Notes: a model not told the origin generated them from the sequence alone. A stretch of DNA of 64,000 nt from Clostridium sp. CM027 (GCF_024730565.1 NZ_CP077725.1:434001-498000); one strand, 5' to 3'; positions 28,001-36,818 are shown, counted from the first letter of the stretch. Program-made: numbers and translations.

Positions 28001-28749
28001 TTAAAGTTCGTCTATAATGATACACTTCTTTTTTTTTGGTAAATTATCCTTTATATAATTAATATTCATTACAATAGATATGATTATAGATGCAAAAACT
28101 ACAACTACGACTAAAGGTTGTGCCGTACCATCTGAATTGAACATAGGTATATAAACATATTGAGATAGAACAACAAATATAAAAACGCTAAAGTTGTGTA
28201 ACATATGAAAAATAATACAGTTTACAATATTCTTGGTTTCTATATATAATAATGCACTTAACACACCCATAAAAAACCTACCTATAAAGTTTAAATCAAA
28301 GTGTACTATTGCAAATATTGTCGCAGATATTAAGATTGCAAGTCTGATACCCGTATTTAAACGTTAATTTATTTAACAATACCTCTCTAAAAAACAACTC
28401 CTCAATTATTGGCGCTGTTGTTACACCAAATATTAAATAGCTTAAAGTCAGACCTGTAGCAGTTACATGTGTACCTACTAATAAAATAAGACCTACTCCA
28501 ATGTAAAGACCTATATTCAATAGGTATAATCGAGCTATCTTTTTATAACTTATTTCTTTAATGCAACTAACTAAATCGTTTTTCATTGCATTGTTACCTC
28601 TAAATACCAGTAGGCTAACAAAAACTAACAATATAATATTTAACATAATTTCAGCTACGTACTTATCTTTCAAATATATATTGTCAATAATAGGTATCTC
28701 TAATAATAAAAAAGTTAAAGACCAACATAAGTTGTAATAAGTAAGGACG
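28001..28749 (-). pseudogene. CPBP-family intramembrane metalloprotease, frameshifted
   Basis: Two minus-strand frames form one CPBP (type II CAAX-like) protein. The first carries TAPIIEELFFREVLLNKL (the EExxxR motif). The second, entered by a 1-base shift near 28350-28365, continues LAILISATIFAIVHFDLNF (the HxxxN-type motif) and HMLHNFSVFIF. Upstream of the first Met the frame still reads CPBP-like sequence back to a stop near 28750 with no start codon, so the N-terminus is lost as well. Members cleave membrane substrates or take part in bacteriocin immunity. Non-functional as it stands. Confidence 0.75.
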
Positions 28750-28780
28750 GCGAATTAATTCAAGTTTGCATTATATTTAT

Positions 28781-29814
28781 TTAATAAATGTATCGAACAT
28801 CCATATTAAATTTTTCATTCTCTTCAAATTGCGGATAATGAGCTGATTGTTCAAAGACAATAAATTCTTTTTTATCCGTTTTAATCATATCAAAATATTT
28901 TTTTGCTGCACTAGCTGAAGTCATATAGTCATATTTACCCATGATGAAATAGCATGGTAATTTAAGTTTTGTTACTATAGTTGGTAAAGGATTTTTTAAT
29001 AAATCCTTTACCAAAATCTTTTGAGATAAGGATATCCCATAGTCATAACGGATAACATCTAGCAAGTTATACTCACTACTGAATAAAAAACCTATACTAT
29101 TATTATCGGGGGCATCAATAAGTCTTGAAGCCCCACCATATTTAATAACATAAGATCGTGGGGTATATATATTGCCATTTTTGATTTCTTTAGTTAATCC
29201 TTGTAGATACAAAACATCATCTGTATTGGCAGCATTTTGAGCTTGATTAATACAGTAATTCAAACTGTCGATCTCACTTTCTGTTGTATCGCTCATCTGT
29301 CCAATGCCAATATATGCTTCATATTTTTCAGGAGCTTTATAGGCAGCTTGCATTGCAATATATGTACCAAAAGAATGACCAATCAGTATACCTTTTTTTT
29401 GCCAAGACGTGCTGAGATATAATCCGTCATATCCAATAAGTCCTTAACCAATAAGTCTGGTGAAAGGTTCGAATAGTCCTCAGAAAGATGATATGATTTT
29501 CCACTAGCTCTTTGGTCGTAATTAACAACTGTAAATTTGGTTTCCAATAAATTTTGGTATTTATCAGCATATGGTATTTCCGGACATCCAGGTCCTCCAT
29601 GTACAAAAATAATAACTGGATTAGTCCTATCATTACCGCGTATCATAATTTCATGATTACTTCCATTTATCTTTACTTGTTCTAATACACTTATACTGTT
29701 TTTACCTTTTATATGCGGAGTCCATGTAGGAAAGAGAAGTGCCATTATTGGCAATACTATAATAATTACTCCGATATGTATATAAATTTTCATCAATTTT
29801 TTTTCATTTTTCAT
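28781..29814 (-). pseudogene. Alpha/beta hydrolase (proline iminopeptidase-like), frameshifted at A8
   Basis: The N-terminal frame (29814-29383) has one membrane helix (IGVIIIVLPIMALLF), the oxyanion motif FVHGGPGCPE and VNYDQRASGKS. The frame is lost after LGKKK at a run of eight A (plus strand T 29393-29400). In the other frame the protein continues at once with the nucleophile elbow GHSFGTYIA and runs to FEQSAHYPQF (catalytic His). A 1-base change restores about 340 residues. It could be a null allele, a phase-variable gene, slippage-expressed, or a base-call error in a homopolymer. Confidence 0.8.
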
Positions 29815-29845
29815 CTAAGATACTCCTTTAAAATTGCTAAAGTTA

Positions 29846-30889
29846 TTAATTAGTGTTCAAATTTTTAGAACTTTTATTTACCGATTTCATAATTCCTGCT
29901 ATTGCAAACGACGCAGTCATTCCAAATAACAAAATGAATATAATCATATGTATATTCCCATTCATATATTCGTCACTCCAATCATGAAAATTGTATTTAA
30001 ATCCAAATACAGAAGGTTCAAGCCCCAATACCATATTTATCAGACCTTGTATAAAAAATTCAAATACAGAAATTACAGCGAAACATCCTGAAGTCTTCAG
30101 TAACCCATTGATTCTAGAATATCTAATAATAAGCATCATACTCCACAGAACAATCAGACATAATAACGTAATCGGAAGACCCTTCGTTAAAAACCATCCT
30201 CCGCCTGTATACATATCGCATACAAAAATCAGTAATAATAGTAACACGGTATCTACCATAAAACACAGCAATACTTTTTTATTTGCCAAGGACTCCGGAA
30301 GCCATATGCGATTTAGTATAATTGGTAGAAAAACAACCGTCATACCAAACAGCAACGGTATAAATGTCACAAAGAACCAGTCTCCATCCGTATAAATGCA
30401 GCAAGTCATCAAAAGAAGAACAAGCGAAGTAAATAAAACTCCTAGCGTGATCTCTCCACGATACTCAGTCACCAAAACAGGCAGCAGTGTTAACGTAAAT
30501 GCAATCAATTCTGCAGCCAGCACAATAAAAAACCACGACAACATATGTTGAACAGCCAGATTACATATAAAACATACTAATAAAGATATTCCATACACAA
30601 AAAATAACGTATATTTATATCTGTTTACTATTTTTATATATTTTGTGGCTAATTTTTCTGTAGCTCTTGCTTGAAGGTCTTCACTGGCGGTCAACAGTTC
30701 ATGTTCGTTAATCTTAAGCACCTCACAGATATCACTTATAAGGGTGATGTCAGGATAAGAGATTCCCCTTTCCCATTTTGAAACTGCAGATTCTGTTACA
30801 AATATTTTCTCCGCGAAACTCTTCTGAGTCAATCCTGCTTCTTTCCTTTTTTGCGTAATAAATTCACCAAATGACTTTTTATCTTCCAT
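29846..30889 (-). CDS. XRE-family HTH regulator with C-terminal membrane domain
   Basis: 347 residues: an N-terminal Cro/CI helix-turn-helix (residues 8-62, GLTQKSFAEKIFVTESAVSKWERG), a short linker, then about eight hydrophobic segments from residue 93 to 335. Membrane-anchored XRE proteins of this form are common in Firmicutes. The signal sensed is unknown. AGGAGG lies upstream of the ATG on the minus strand. It is divergent from the next plus-strand unit and 31 bases upstream of the alpha/beta hydrolase, so probably co-transcribed with it. Confidence 0.85.
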   Translation of the reverse strand: MEDKKSFGEFITQKRKEAGLTQKSFAEKIFVTESAVSKWERGISYPDITLISDICEVLKINEHELLTASEDLQARATEKLATKYIKIVNRYKYTLFFVYGISLLVCFICNLAVQHMLSWFFIVLAAELIAFTLTLLPVLVTEYRGEITLGVLFTSLVLLLMTCCIYTDGDWFFVTFIPLLFGMTVVFLPIILNRIWLPESLANKKVLLCFMVDTVLLLLLIFVCDMYTGGGWFLTKGLPITLLCLIVLWSMMLIIRYSRINGLLKTSGCFAVISVFEFFIQGLINMVLGLEPSVFGFKYNFHDWSDEYMNGNIHMIIFILLFGMTASFAIAGIMKSVNKSSKNLNTN

Positions 30890-31180
30890 AGAAATTCCTC
30901 CTAGTATTTTTTCACTTCCAATACTATACTTACCATTTCCCTATGTCAACGAAACAGCCCGATTTAGCAACTGGACTATCAAGCCAGTCGGCTACAACAC
31001 TGCATTTACAGGCATCTTTTCTATAAGAATACAATTGAAGATGTGTATTTATCTTCAACGTACAACACACTGTGTGTAAAGGGAGTATAACTAATAAAGC
31101 TAAAATATGTTCTTTTTAAAGTATCAAGGCATGTGGAGTGCTGTTCGCTACCCGTAAGAAAATAGAGGTATGATAATTAG
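30890..31180. other. Gap without a supported gene
   Basis: AT-rich intergenic sequence upstream of the XRE gene. A few short open stretches look like decayed coding sequence but none is recognisable. Confidence 0.4.
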
Positions 31181-31228
31181 AAAAAGATAGTAAAAACTTT
31201 GTTATAAGGTTTTGCTATCTTTTTTGTT
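31181..31228 (+). terminator. Terminator-like hairpin
   Basis: GATAG and AAAAC pair with GTTTT and CTATC, followed by six T. No intact gene lies upstream on this strand, so it may be a leftover of deleted sequence. Confidence 0.65.
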
Positions 31229-31326
31229 AGGCTAGTAATTTAGATGGAGCGGTTTTAGTTTAAATCGTAGATAGAAGTAAAAGAAATATTAAAGGTAAAA
31301 TAAAGAGATTATGATAAAATTTGTAG

Positions 31327-31332
31327 TATAAT
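31327..31332 (+). promoter_or_regulatory. TATAAT -10 element before leader module C
   Basis: An exact TATAAT lies 11 bases before module C, mirroring copy B. It supports the view that the module is the start of the mRNA leader. Confidence 0.45.
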
Positions 31333-31343
31333 TAAGGTATATG

Positions 31344-31442
31344 TTAATTGATGAGGGTAGGGAATATTGGAGTCGGCTGAAAAGTCATGTTTTACAGACA
31401 TTTCTCTTCGTAAAAGACCGGCGATATGTCGAACTCGTAGTT
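31344..31442 (+). promoter_or_regulatory. Leader module copy C, upstream of a GNAT gene
   Basis: Begins TTAATTGATGAGGGTAGGG and ends CGGCGATATGTCGAACTCGT. GTCG (31372-31375) can pair with CGAT (31422-31425), the positions that pair as ATCCG/CGGAT in copy B, so the helix is kept while its bases change. It ends 50 bases before ATG 31493. Confidence 0.6.
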
Positions 31443-31492
31443 TAATACAAAGTAAAGATTATTAATAAAATGTGAGTATGGAAGTGATAAAA

Positions 31493-31969
31493 ATGATAAG
31501 GCAGATAGAAAGAGATGAGATTAAAGTATGTGTACAAGTAATCAGAAAAAGTTTTGGAACGGTAGCACAAGAATTTAATCTTACAAAAGAGAATTGTCCA
31601 GGGAATGCAAGTTTTATGAAAGTTGAAAAATTATATAAGCAGTATGATGAAGGTCGACCAATGTTTGCGTGTCTTGATAATGGTATCATTGTAGGTTATT
31701 TTTCGCTTGGCAAGAATGATGGTGGGAGTTTTGAACTGAATAATCTTGCTGTATTGGTAGAATATCGCCATAAAGGTTATGGCAGAGAAATGATTATTTT
31801 TGCAATGGATAAAGTCAGAGAAATGGGAAGTAATAAAATGACTATTGGAGTAATTGAAGAAAGTACGAAATTAAGGAATTGGTACAGTGGGTTAGGATTT
31901 ATACATACAGGTACAAGAAAGTATAAACATTTACCTTTCACAGTGAGCTTTATGAAAATTGGACTTTAG
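31493..31969 (+). CDS. GNAT-family N-acetyltransferase
   Basis: A 158-residue acetyltransferase. Acetyl-CoA motif A is LAVLVEYRHKGYGREMI near residue 90, and the tail is WYSGLGFIHTGTRKYKHLPF, common in small clostridial GNATs. Substrate unknown. The frame is open from GTG 31472, but GGAAGTGA at 31480-31487 fits ATG 31493. It lies behind leader module C, and the group II intron remnant begins directly after its stop. Confidence 0.82.
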   Translation: MIRQIERDEIKVCVQVIRKSFGTVAQEFNLTKENCPGNASFMKVEKLYKQYDEGRPMFACLDNGIIVGYFSLGKNDGGSFELNNLAVLVEYRHKGYGREMIIFAMDKVREMGSNKMTIGVIEESTKLRNWYSGLGFIHTGTRKYKHLPFTVSFMKIGL

Positions 31970-31979
31970 ACTTCTATAG

Positions 31980-32426
31980 TAAGAAATACTTCAAATTACG
32001 CTTCAGGAAATATGAGAGGAAAAGCTTTGAATTTCTTGGATTTGAATTTCGATGGGGAGTTTCTCTTAAAGGAAAAGATACAATAAAAAGAATAACTAGT
32101 AGGAGCAAACTAAGAAAATCAATAAAGGCGTTTATTTATGGTGTAAACAAAATCGTTATAAGAGAATTAAAAAGATAGTGGCAATGTTAAATTCTAAATA
32201 CAGAGGATATTTCAACTATTACGGAGTAATAGGAAATAGTAAGGGACTTAGTGAGTTCTATGGACCATCCCTAAAAATATTGTATAAATGGATGAATCGT
32301 AGAAGTCAAAGAAAGAGTTTCAACTGGGAAGGGTTTAATAAAAAGATGAATTGGTATCGACTAATTAAACCTAGAGTATTGGGAAGAGCAGAAACACAAA
32401 TGAGAATCGAAACCTGTTTTGATTGA
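31980..32426 (+). pseudogene. Group II intron-encoded reverse transcriptase/maturase, 3' remnant
   Basis: The frame from about 32008 reads YERKSFEFLGFEF, the conserved segment after the RT fingers/palm. It shifts by one base in an A run near 32150 and continues RYKRIKK, LNSKYRGYFNYYGV, YKWMNRRSQRKSFNWEGF and LIKPRV, the maturase (domain X) end. The N-terminal RT domains with the catalytic YADD are absent. It is followed 28 bases on by intron domains V and VI. Confidence 0.85.
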
Positions 32427-32454
32427 TTTGATTACGGAAGCAAATATATTTGAA

Positions 32455-32530
32455 GAGCCCGGTGCGGTAGTTCCGCACGCCGGGATCTGTACGGGGCGTA
32501 CTGGGTGACTAGTACGTTTACCGTGACATT
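32455..32530 (+). mobile_element. Group II intron domains V and VI
   Basis: GAGCCCGGTGCGG and CCGCACGCCGGGATCT (32455-32487) form the hairpin with the AGC-type base expected of domain V. ACGG/CCGT (32491-32494, 32521-32524) with CGTACT/AGTACG forms a domain VI-like stem. The 3' splice site would be just after 32524. With the truncated maturase upstream this is a dead 3' intron fragment. Confidence 0.75.
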
Positions 32531-32578
32531 CTACGATAAATGAACAAGTGTATAAAATTGCGTATTATTGGAGGAGAA

Positions 32579-33112
32579 ATGAATATAGGATTGGTTAGAC
32601 ATTTTAAAGTTAATTGTTATACAAAGATGTTTATGACATCAAATGATTTTAAGCAATGGGTAAAACAGTATGATAATAGTAATGTTATAGAAAATAAATT
32701 TAAAATAGGAAACATAAAATGGGACAAATGTTTTTCAAGTGATTTATCAAGAGCCATTAAAACTTCACAATCTATTTTCAAAGGTGAAATAATAAAAACT
32801 CAATTATTAAGAGAAGTGCCTATGGCCCCGATATTTAATACCAATATAAAAATACCTTATATATTTTGGTGTATAAGTGGAAGATTTGCCTGGCTTTTTC
32901 AGTGCAAATCTCAAATAGAAAATAAAAAAGATACTCAAAAACGAGTGAATGAGTTTTTGGATAGTATTAAGGATGAATCAAATAACAATATATTAATTGT
33001 TTGTCATGGTTTCTTTATGAACACATTACAAAAGGAACTTAAAAGTAGGGGTGCTAATGGACAAAATATAAAAAGACCTAAAAATGGTAAATTATATTTA
33101 TATAAAAAATAA
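32579..33112 (+). CDS. Histidine phosphatase-family protein
   Basis: A 177-residue phosphoglycerate-mutase-like fold. The phospho-histidine motif is GLVRHFKV (LxRHxx) at residues 4-11, followed by FSSDLSRAIKTSQ and LIVCHGFFM with the second catalytic His. Substrate unassigned. GGAGGAG precedes ATG 32579; an earlier in-frame ATG at 32540 lacks a site and is rejected. It lies just after the intron fragment. Confidence 0.82.
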   Translation: MNIGLVRHFKVNCYTKMFMTSNDFKQWVKQYDNSNVIENKFKIGNIKWDKCFSSDLSRAIKTSQSIFKGEIIKTQLLREVPMAPIFNTNIKIPYIFWCISGRFAWLFQCKSQIENKKDTQKRVNEFLDSIKDESNNNILIVCHGFFMNTLQKELKSRGANGQNIKRPKNGKLYLYKK

Positions 33113-33247
33113 TTAATTCGAATTTTTTTAAATTACGCCAAGAAATAAATACAAAAAGTATGTGGTAATAATTATATTATTAAATATATACTTTAGGTTG
33201 TAATTTTGTGTGGAGTTAATAATTATGAAGATATAAGGAGAATAAAA

Positions 33248-33781
33248 ATGATAGATTTATTTAGAGCATTTTCTACAACAGAAGATTTTTTTTATGACGG
33301 TGCATTTATTGCTAAAGCAAAATATCAACGTTTTAAGCTAAAATTAAATGAAGAAACTTATAGAAATGAAGTTGTAAAAAGTAATAAAAGGCTTTGTATA
33401 GCCAACTGTAGTGGATATATTGAAAATGAAATTGCAGAGACATTAACAGTATATTTAATGATGAATGTAACTGTTAAAGAATCTGTTCAAACAGAAACTA
33501 TTCAAGACGGGGAGACTTTATGGCGTAATTTCTCAAAAGAAGAAATCGCAGATTTTAGTCATCTAACAGGAGATACTAATTCTATTCATCTTTCTGAAAA
33601 TCCTGTTGTGCAAGGCTTGTTTATTTTGAAAGAACTTTGTAACAAAACTCAAACAAATAAAATAGAAGTAAAATATATTTATCCTGTTTATGGTGATAAT
33701 CCAATTTATTTAAAACATGAAGGAAATCTTACCAAGGGTTTTAGTAATGGTATATTATGCTTTCAAGCAACCCTATTTTAA
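33248..33781 (+). CDS. MaoC-like hot-dog-fold protein
   Basis: About 177 residues. The C-terminal third reads FSKEEIADFSHLTGDTNSIH and then VVQGLFILKEL, the hydratase motif (D-x4-H) of MaoC/R-specific hydratases. The N-terminal part is a diverged hot-dog half. Hydration of an acyl thioester is plausible but no pathway genes lie beside it. AAGGAGA precedes ATG 33248; the earlier ATG 33206 has no site. Confidence 0.68.
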   Translation: MIDLFRAFSTTEDFFYDGAFIAKAKYQRFKLKLNEETYRNEVVKSNKRLCIANCSGYIENEIAETLTVYLMMNVTVKESVQTETIQDGETLWRNFSKEEIADFSHLTGDTNSIHLSENPVVQGLFILKELCNKTQTNKIEVKYIYPVYGDNPIYLKHEGNLTKGFSNGILCFQATLF

Positions 33782-33814
33782 AATGTTTTTAATTCGTAGT
33801 TTTCATAAAGTTCG

Positions 33815-33915
33815 GTGCGACAAGAAGTCGCTAAATAGTAGTGTTTCGTGAGAAACTGCGTTAGTTACTAAACGTATCCCCGCTCGAAACTGCACTCTGA
33901 GTAATCGGTTTGTAG
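33815..33915 (+). other. Structured fragment, possible 5' end of a group II intron
   Basis: The segment opens GTGCGAC, which fits the group II 5' consensus GUGYG. It contains tight hairpins GCGAC/GTCGC, GTTTC/GAAAC and TTAGT/ACTAA before an IS3 remnant interrupts it. Assignment is tentative. Confidence 0.3.
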
Positions 33916-33924
33916 GTTTAATGA

Positions 33925-34817
33925 GAAGAAGAAAAAGATAAAGTCAGAAAAATTGAAAAAGAACTTAGATTCAAAGAAAAAGCTTTAGCCGAAACAGCGG
34001 CACTTTTAGTACTAAGAAAAAACGTCCATGCGATTTTGGGGGACCAAGAGGAACACTAATCAGTGCCTCAGATCGCATTAAAGCTTTAAAACTGATTAAT
34101 GAAGCGGTGCAAGCTGGTGCTCGGGTGAGCCCATGCTGCAACGAAGTTGGAATATCGACTAGGACCTATGAATGATGGTCGCTAACGCCAGAATCCACGG
34201 AAGATAAACGTCCCATAGTACATAGGAATCCCCCTAAAAACAAGGTTAGTGATGAAGAAAGAGCTGAGATTCTACAAGTTATAAATAGCCACGAGTATGC
34301 TGATTTAGTACCTGCACAAATAGTTCAAAAGCTTGCTGATCAGGGAATTTACATTGCTTCAGATGGTTATGAAGTTTGGGAAACAGAGAATGCAGAGTAT
34401 GCCCAACTCCTTGTTAAACGCGCCATTCTTTCTCAGAAAATATCAGGTAAGCCTCTTATACTTCACTCTGATAATGGAAGTCCTATGAAAGCTGCAACTT
34501 TCCTTGCTGCATTAGAGAAACTAGGGGTTCAGGGTTCCTTTTCAAGGCCTAGAGGATGCAATGACAACCCTTACTCGGAATCATTATTCAAAACAATGAA
34601 ATATGTACCTTCATTCCCTAATGCTGGTTTTGTAAGCATTGCTGACGCAAGAGAATGGGTGACTAGGTTTGTTTACTGGTACAACCATGTTCATATGCAT
34701 AGTGGCATCAAATATTTGACCCCATACCAGCGCCACCACTATAGTTTAGATAAAAATATCATAGAGAATAGAAAAAAAGTGTATGAAATGGCAAAGAGGA
34801 ATCATCCTGAAAGGTAG
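33925..34817 (+). pseudogene. Degenerate IS3-family transposase (OrfA end, OrfB)
   Basis: An OrfA tail (KEKALAETAALLVLRK) is followed in another frame by OrfB starting SASDRIKALKLINEAV. A stop interrupts it after STRTYE, and an internal deletion follows IYIAS. The catalytic core end is intact: LILHSDNGSPMK, GCNDNPYSESLFKTMKY and YNHVHMHSGIKYLTPYQ carry the second Asp and the Glu of the DDE triad. The element is dead. No clean terminal repeats were found. Confidence 0.85.
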
Positions 34818-34961
34818 AGTAGGAAAATCAGAAATTGGGATTTGCCAAAATATGTGGTATTAAATCCAATAAAGGAAGAAGAGCTTGTTTGAATAGAGAA
34901 GGTATCTTCATAAAAAGGTTAAAAATAAAAATTACGACAACTATGTTGACGAACTCCGCTA

Positions 34962-35615
34962 TCACTTTATATTGTTAACATCCTTTAAAATTTTCTCAAG
35001 CTTTTCGATTGCTACAATTCGTTCGTTACACTTCTTGCTATCTAAACATAGATCAAAGCCTATTGACCTATATGCACCTTCCCTAGTTGTTTTGCAGATA
35101 GGTGAAACAAAGTTTACTTCATTTTCGCCAGCCGAGTGATTGCAAAGCACACATCTATGAGCGTTATTGGAACCATTACTTGAAATGCTACATGCCATAC
35201 CTATAAGTTTACCATCCATATTATAAGTTACAAATAATTTTCTGATGGAGTTATCAATCCAACCTAAATATACATTCTTTGAATCCTGTGCATTTAAGTT
35301 AGGTAATTTGAATTTCTTTTCCTTTTTAAATAATCTACTAATTTGTGCATTTGTAATGTTTGGCATTCCATATACATATTCATTCAATTCAGCTAAATAT
35401 TTATCGATGTGTAAGGGGGTGGTTATTTTACTAATATCAAGTAGTTCTTTTTCTTCCTCGGATAAATTCGTGAAAATATTTAATATTTGAAGGTGTTTAT
35501 ATGCTTTAGTAACTTCAATAATATTAATATCTAGACAAACTCTGAAAGCATTATTTAAATCATATAAGCGCTTTCTTATATAATTATACTCATGTTTTTT
35601 AATAAAAGCTTTCAT
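34962..35615 (-). CDS. FusB/FusC-type EF-G-binding protein (fusidic acid resistance family)
   Basis: A 217-residue protein. FusB family proteins bind EF-G and free it from fusidic-acid-stalled ribosomes. The N-terminal helical part (KHEYNYIRKRLYDLNNAF) and the middle (KFKLPNLNAQDSKNVYLGW) align with the family. The C-terminal treble-clef zinc finger shows CVLCNHS, then FDLCLDSKKC supplying further Cys ligands. The open frame begins at GTG 35627, but AGAGGTG is spaced for ATG 35615, which matches the family N-terminus. A 225-base leader with two hairpins and a short peptide frame precedes it. Confidence 0.87.
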   Translation of the reverse strand: MKAFIKKHEYNYIRKRLYDLNNAFRVCLDINIIEVTKAYKHLQILNIFTNLSEEEKELLDISKITTPLHIDKYLAELNEYVYGMPNITNAQISRLFKKEKKFKLPNLNAQDSKNVYLGWIDNSIRKLFVTYNMDGKLIGMACSISSNGSNNAHRCVLCNHSAGENEVNFVSPICKTTREGAYRSIGFDLCLDSKKCNERIVAIEKLEKILKDVNNIK

Positions 35616-35641
35616 AAAATCTAGCACCTCTTTTCTAAAAA

Positions 35642-35690
35642 ATTTATTTTTATTATGGAAGTAAATATAACATTACTTCCAGGTTCATTT
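35642..35690 (-). promoter_or_regulatory. Second hairpin in the fusB-type leader
   Basis: On the minus strand GGAAGTAA (35682-35675) pairs with TTTACTTCC (about 35666-35658), followed a few bases later by a T-rich stretch before the ribosome-binding site. It could be a second stop or an anti-terminator partner. Confidence 0.4.
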
Positions 35691-35710
35691 TACCATAAGT
35701 CCGCTAACAA

Positions 35711-35757
35711 AAAGATGACTATTATTACTCCAAATGAAAGTAACAATAATCATCCTG
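35711..35757 (-). terminator. Attenuator-like terminator in the fusB-type leader
   Basis: On the minus strand GATGATTATTGTTAC pairs over its full 15 bases (two G-U) with GTAATAATAGTCATC and is followed by TTTTT. It sits between the likely promoter and the gene, with no minus-strand gene upstream, so it looks like a conditional terminator. Confidence 0.6.
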
Positions 35758-35775
35758 ATTTAAAATGTACTTCAT
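35725..35775 (-). CDS. Possible 16-residue leader peptide of the fusB-type gene
   Basis: ATG 35775-35773 opens MKYILNQDDYCYFHLE and stops at 35725, inside the attenuator stem. A ribosome stalled here would cover the 5' arm. The ribosome-binding site is weak (AAAGAAAA). Confidence 0.4.
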   Translation of the reverse strand: MKYILNQDDYCYFHLE

Positions 35776-35847
35776 ATTCACAATGATTTTCTTTTGAACC
35801 TTGTCTTAAATTAGAAATGATAACTTCTATTGGATTGGCACAATGAA

Positions 35848-35877
35848 ATCATAACATAGTTTAAAAGAAACATTCAA
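35848..35877 (-). promoter_or_regulatory. Sigma-A-type promoter for the fusB-type leader
   Basis: On the minus strand TTGAAT (35877-35872) and TATGAT (35853-35848) are separated by 18 bases. Transcription would start near 35840, about 225 bases before the start codon. Confidence 0.5.
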
Positions 35878-36029
35878 TCTAATAAATAATTCTGTAATGA
35901 TTATGAGCATAGAAGTTTTACTCCCCAGATTTTATGGTTTTAATTGAAAACTTTAAGAAAAGATAGTATACTATAAATATTATTTCTTAATATAATTAGA
36001 AGTTAGTATTTATGGAAGGTGTGAACAGT

Positions 36030-36089
36030 ATGATTTACAAAAATGAATTAGGATTAAAATCAACTCCTTGCGAAGGCCATAAGAACTAA
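36030..36089 (+). CDS. Possible 19-residue peptide
   Basis: ATG 36030 follows GGAAGGTG and encodes MIYKNELGLKSTPCEGHKN. It may be a real peptide or the start of a decayed gene. The rest of the 560-base stretch from 35780 to 36342 shows no other gene. Confidence 0.25.
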   Translation: MIYKNELGLKSTPCEGHKN

Positions 36090-36342
36090 ATCGGCTATGC
36101 TTTGCTTGGAGATTATTTGTTAAAATAGTTGATGTTGAATTATATGGTCTTGCTAAGCTCTTTTTGATTTATATTAGAGGGCTTTAGTTGTGCGCAATTA
36201 TTCAGCATTAGGTGATTTAACAGATAATTTCATACATTCATTCCTTCCTTTGTATAAGAATGGAAACTGTTGCAAACGTAGTTTTGTAACAGTTTTTTTG
36301 GTCTTTGCTTCAACAAAAATAATTTTTTGGAGGAGTAAAGAT

Positions 36343-36639
36343 ATGAAATATAGTAATGCATACAAGGTTTTACCGATTGATATAGTAAAAGTTATTCAAG
36401 AATATGTGGATGGGGAATATTTATATATACCTAGAAAAGGAGAAGAACAAAAGAAATGGGGAGAACAAAGCGGCTCAAGAGATACTTTGAAAAAAAGAAA
36501 TGCGGAAATTTATTTAAAATATATAAAAGGTTCTGAAATTTTAGATTTAGCTCAGGAATACTATCTTTCGGATAAAAGTATAAGAAGAATTATTACTCAG
36601 CAAAAGAAGATTACACTCGAAATTAATGCAGAATTATAA
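36343..36639 (+). CDS. CD3324-family small DNA-binding-type protein
   Basis: 98 residues beginning MKYSNAYKVLPIDIVKVIQ, followed by GEYLYIPRK and a C-terminal helix-turn-helix-like part (ILDLAQEYYLSDKSIRRIITQ). This matches the clostridial CD3324 family, related in part to Mor-type HTH proteins. Role unknown. The frame is open upstream to 36190, but TTGGAGGAG fixes ATG 36343. Confidence 0.75.
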   Translation: MKYSNAYKVLPIDIVKVIQEYVDGEYLYIPRKGEEQKKWGEQSGSRDTLKKRNAEIYLKYIKGSEILDLAQEYYLSDKSIRRIITQQKKITLEINAEL

Positions 36640-36767
36640 ACGAGATCGAAATCGCCCTTTGATCATCAAATAATAATGATATGATAAAAATAAGTGTGTG
36701 TTCAGAAGTGAGAAATTTTATTTTAATGTTTAAACATCACTAGATGAATTTAATAGCTAAAGTATAA

Positions 36768-36818
36768 AGGGCTACTTCAAAATAGGTTTTTAATTATTCT
36801 GAAGCAGTTCTTTTTTAG
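36768..36818 (+). terminator. Terminator after the CD3324-type gene
   Basis: GGGCTACTTCA pairs with TGAAGCAGTTC around a long loop, followed by six T. From here to 37002 nothing else is seen. Confidence 0.65.

Noticed and set aside
24637-31442. Hammerhead ribozyme in the repeated module
   Set aside because: TTGATGAG resembles the CUGAUGA core, but the paired GAAA and cleavage-site elements are not in the right places.
32178-32426. Independent 82-residue protein
   Set aside because: It is the maturase end of a group II intron reading frame, continuous with homologous sequence upstream in a shifted frame.
36190-36342. N-terminal extension of the CD3324-type protein
   Set aside because: A strong GGAGGAG site and the family N-terminus place the start at 36343; the extension has no domain.
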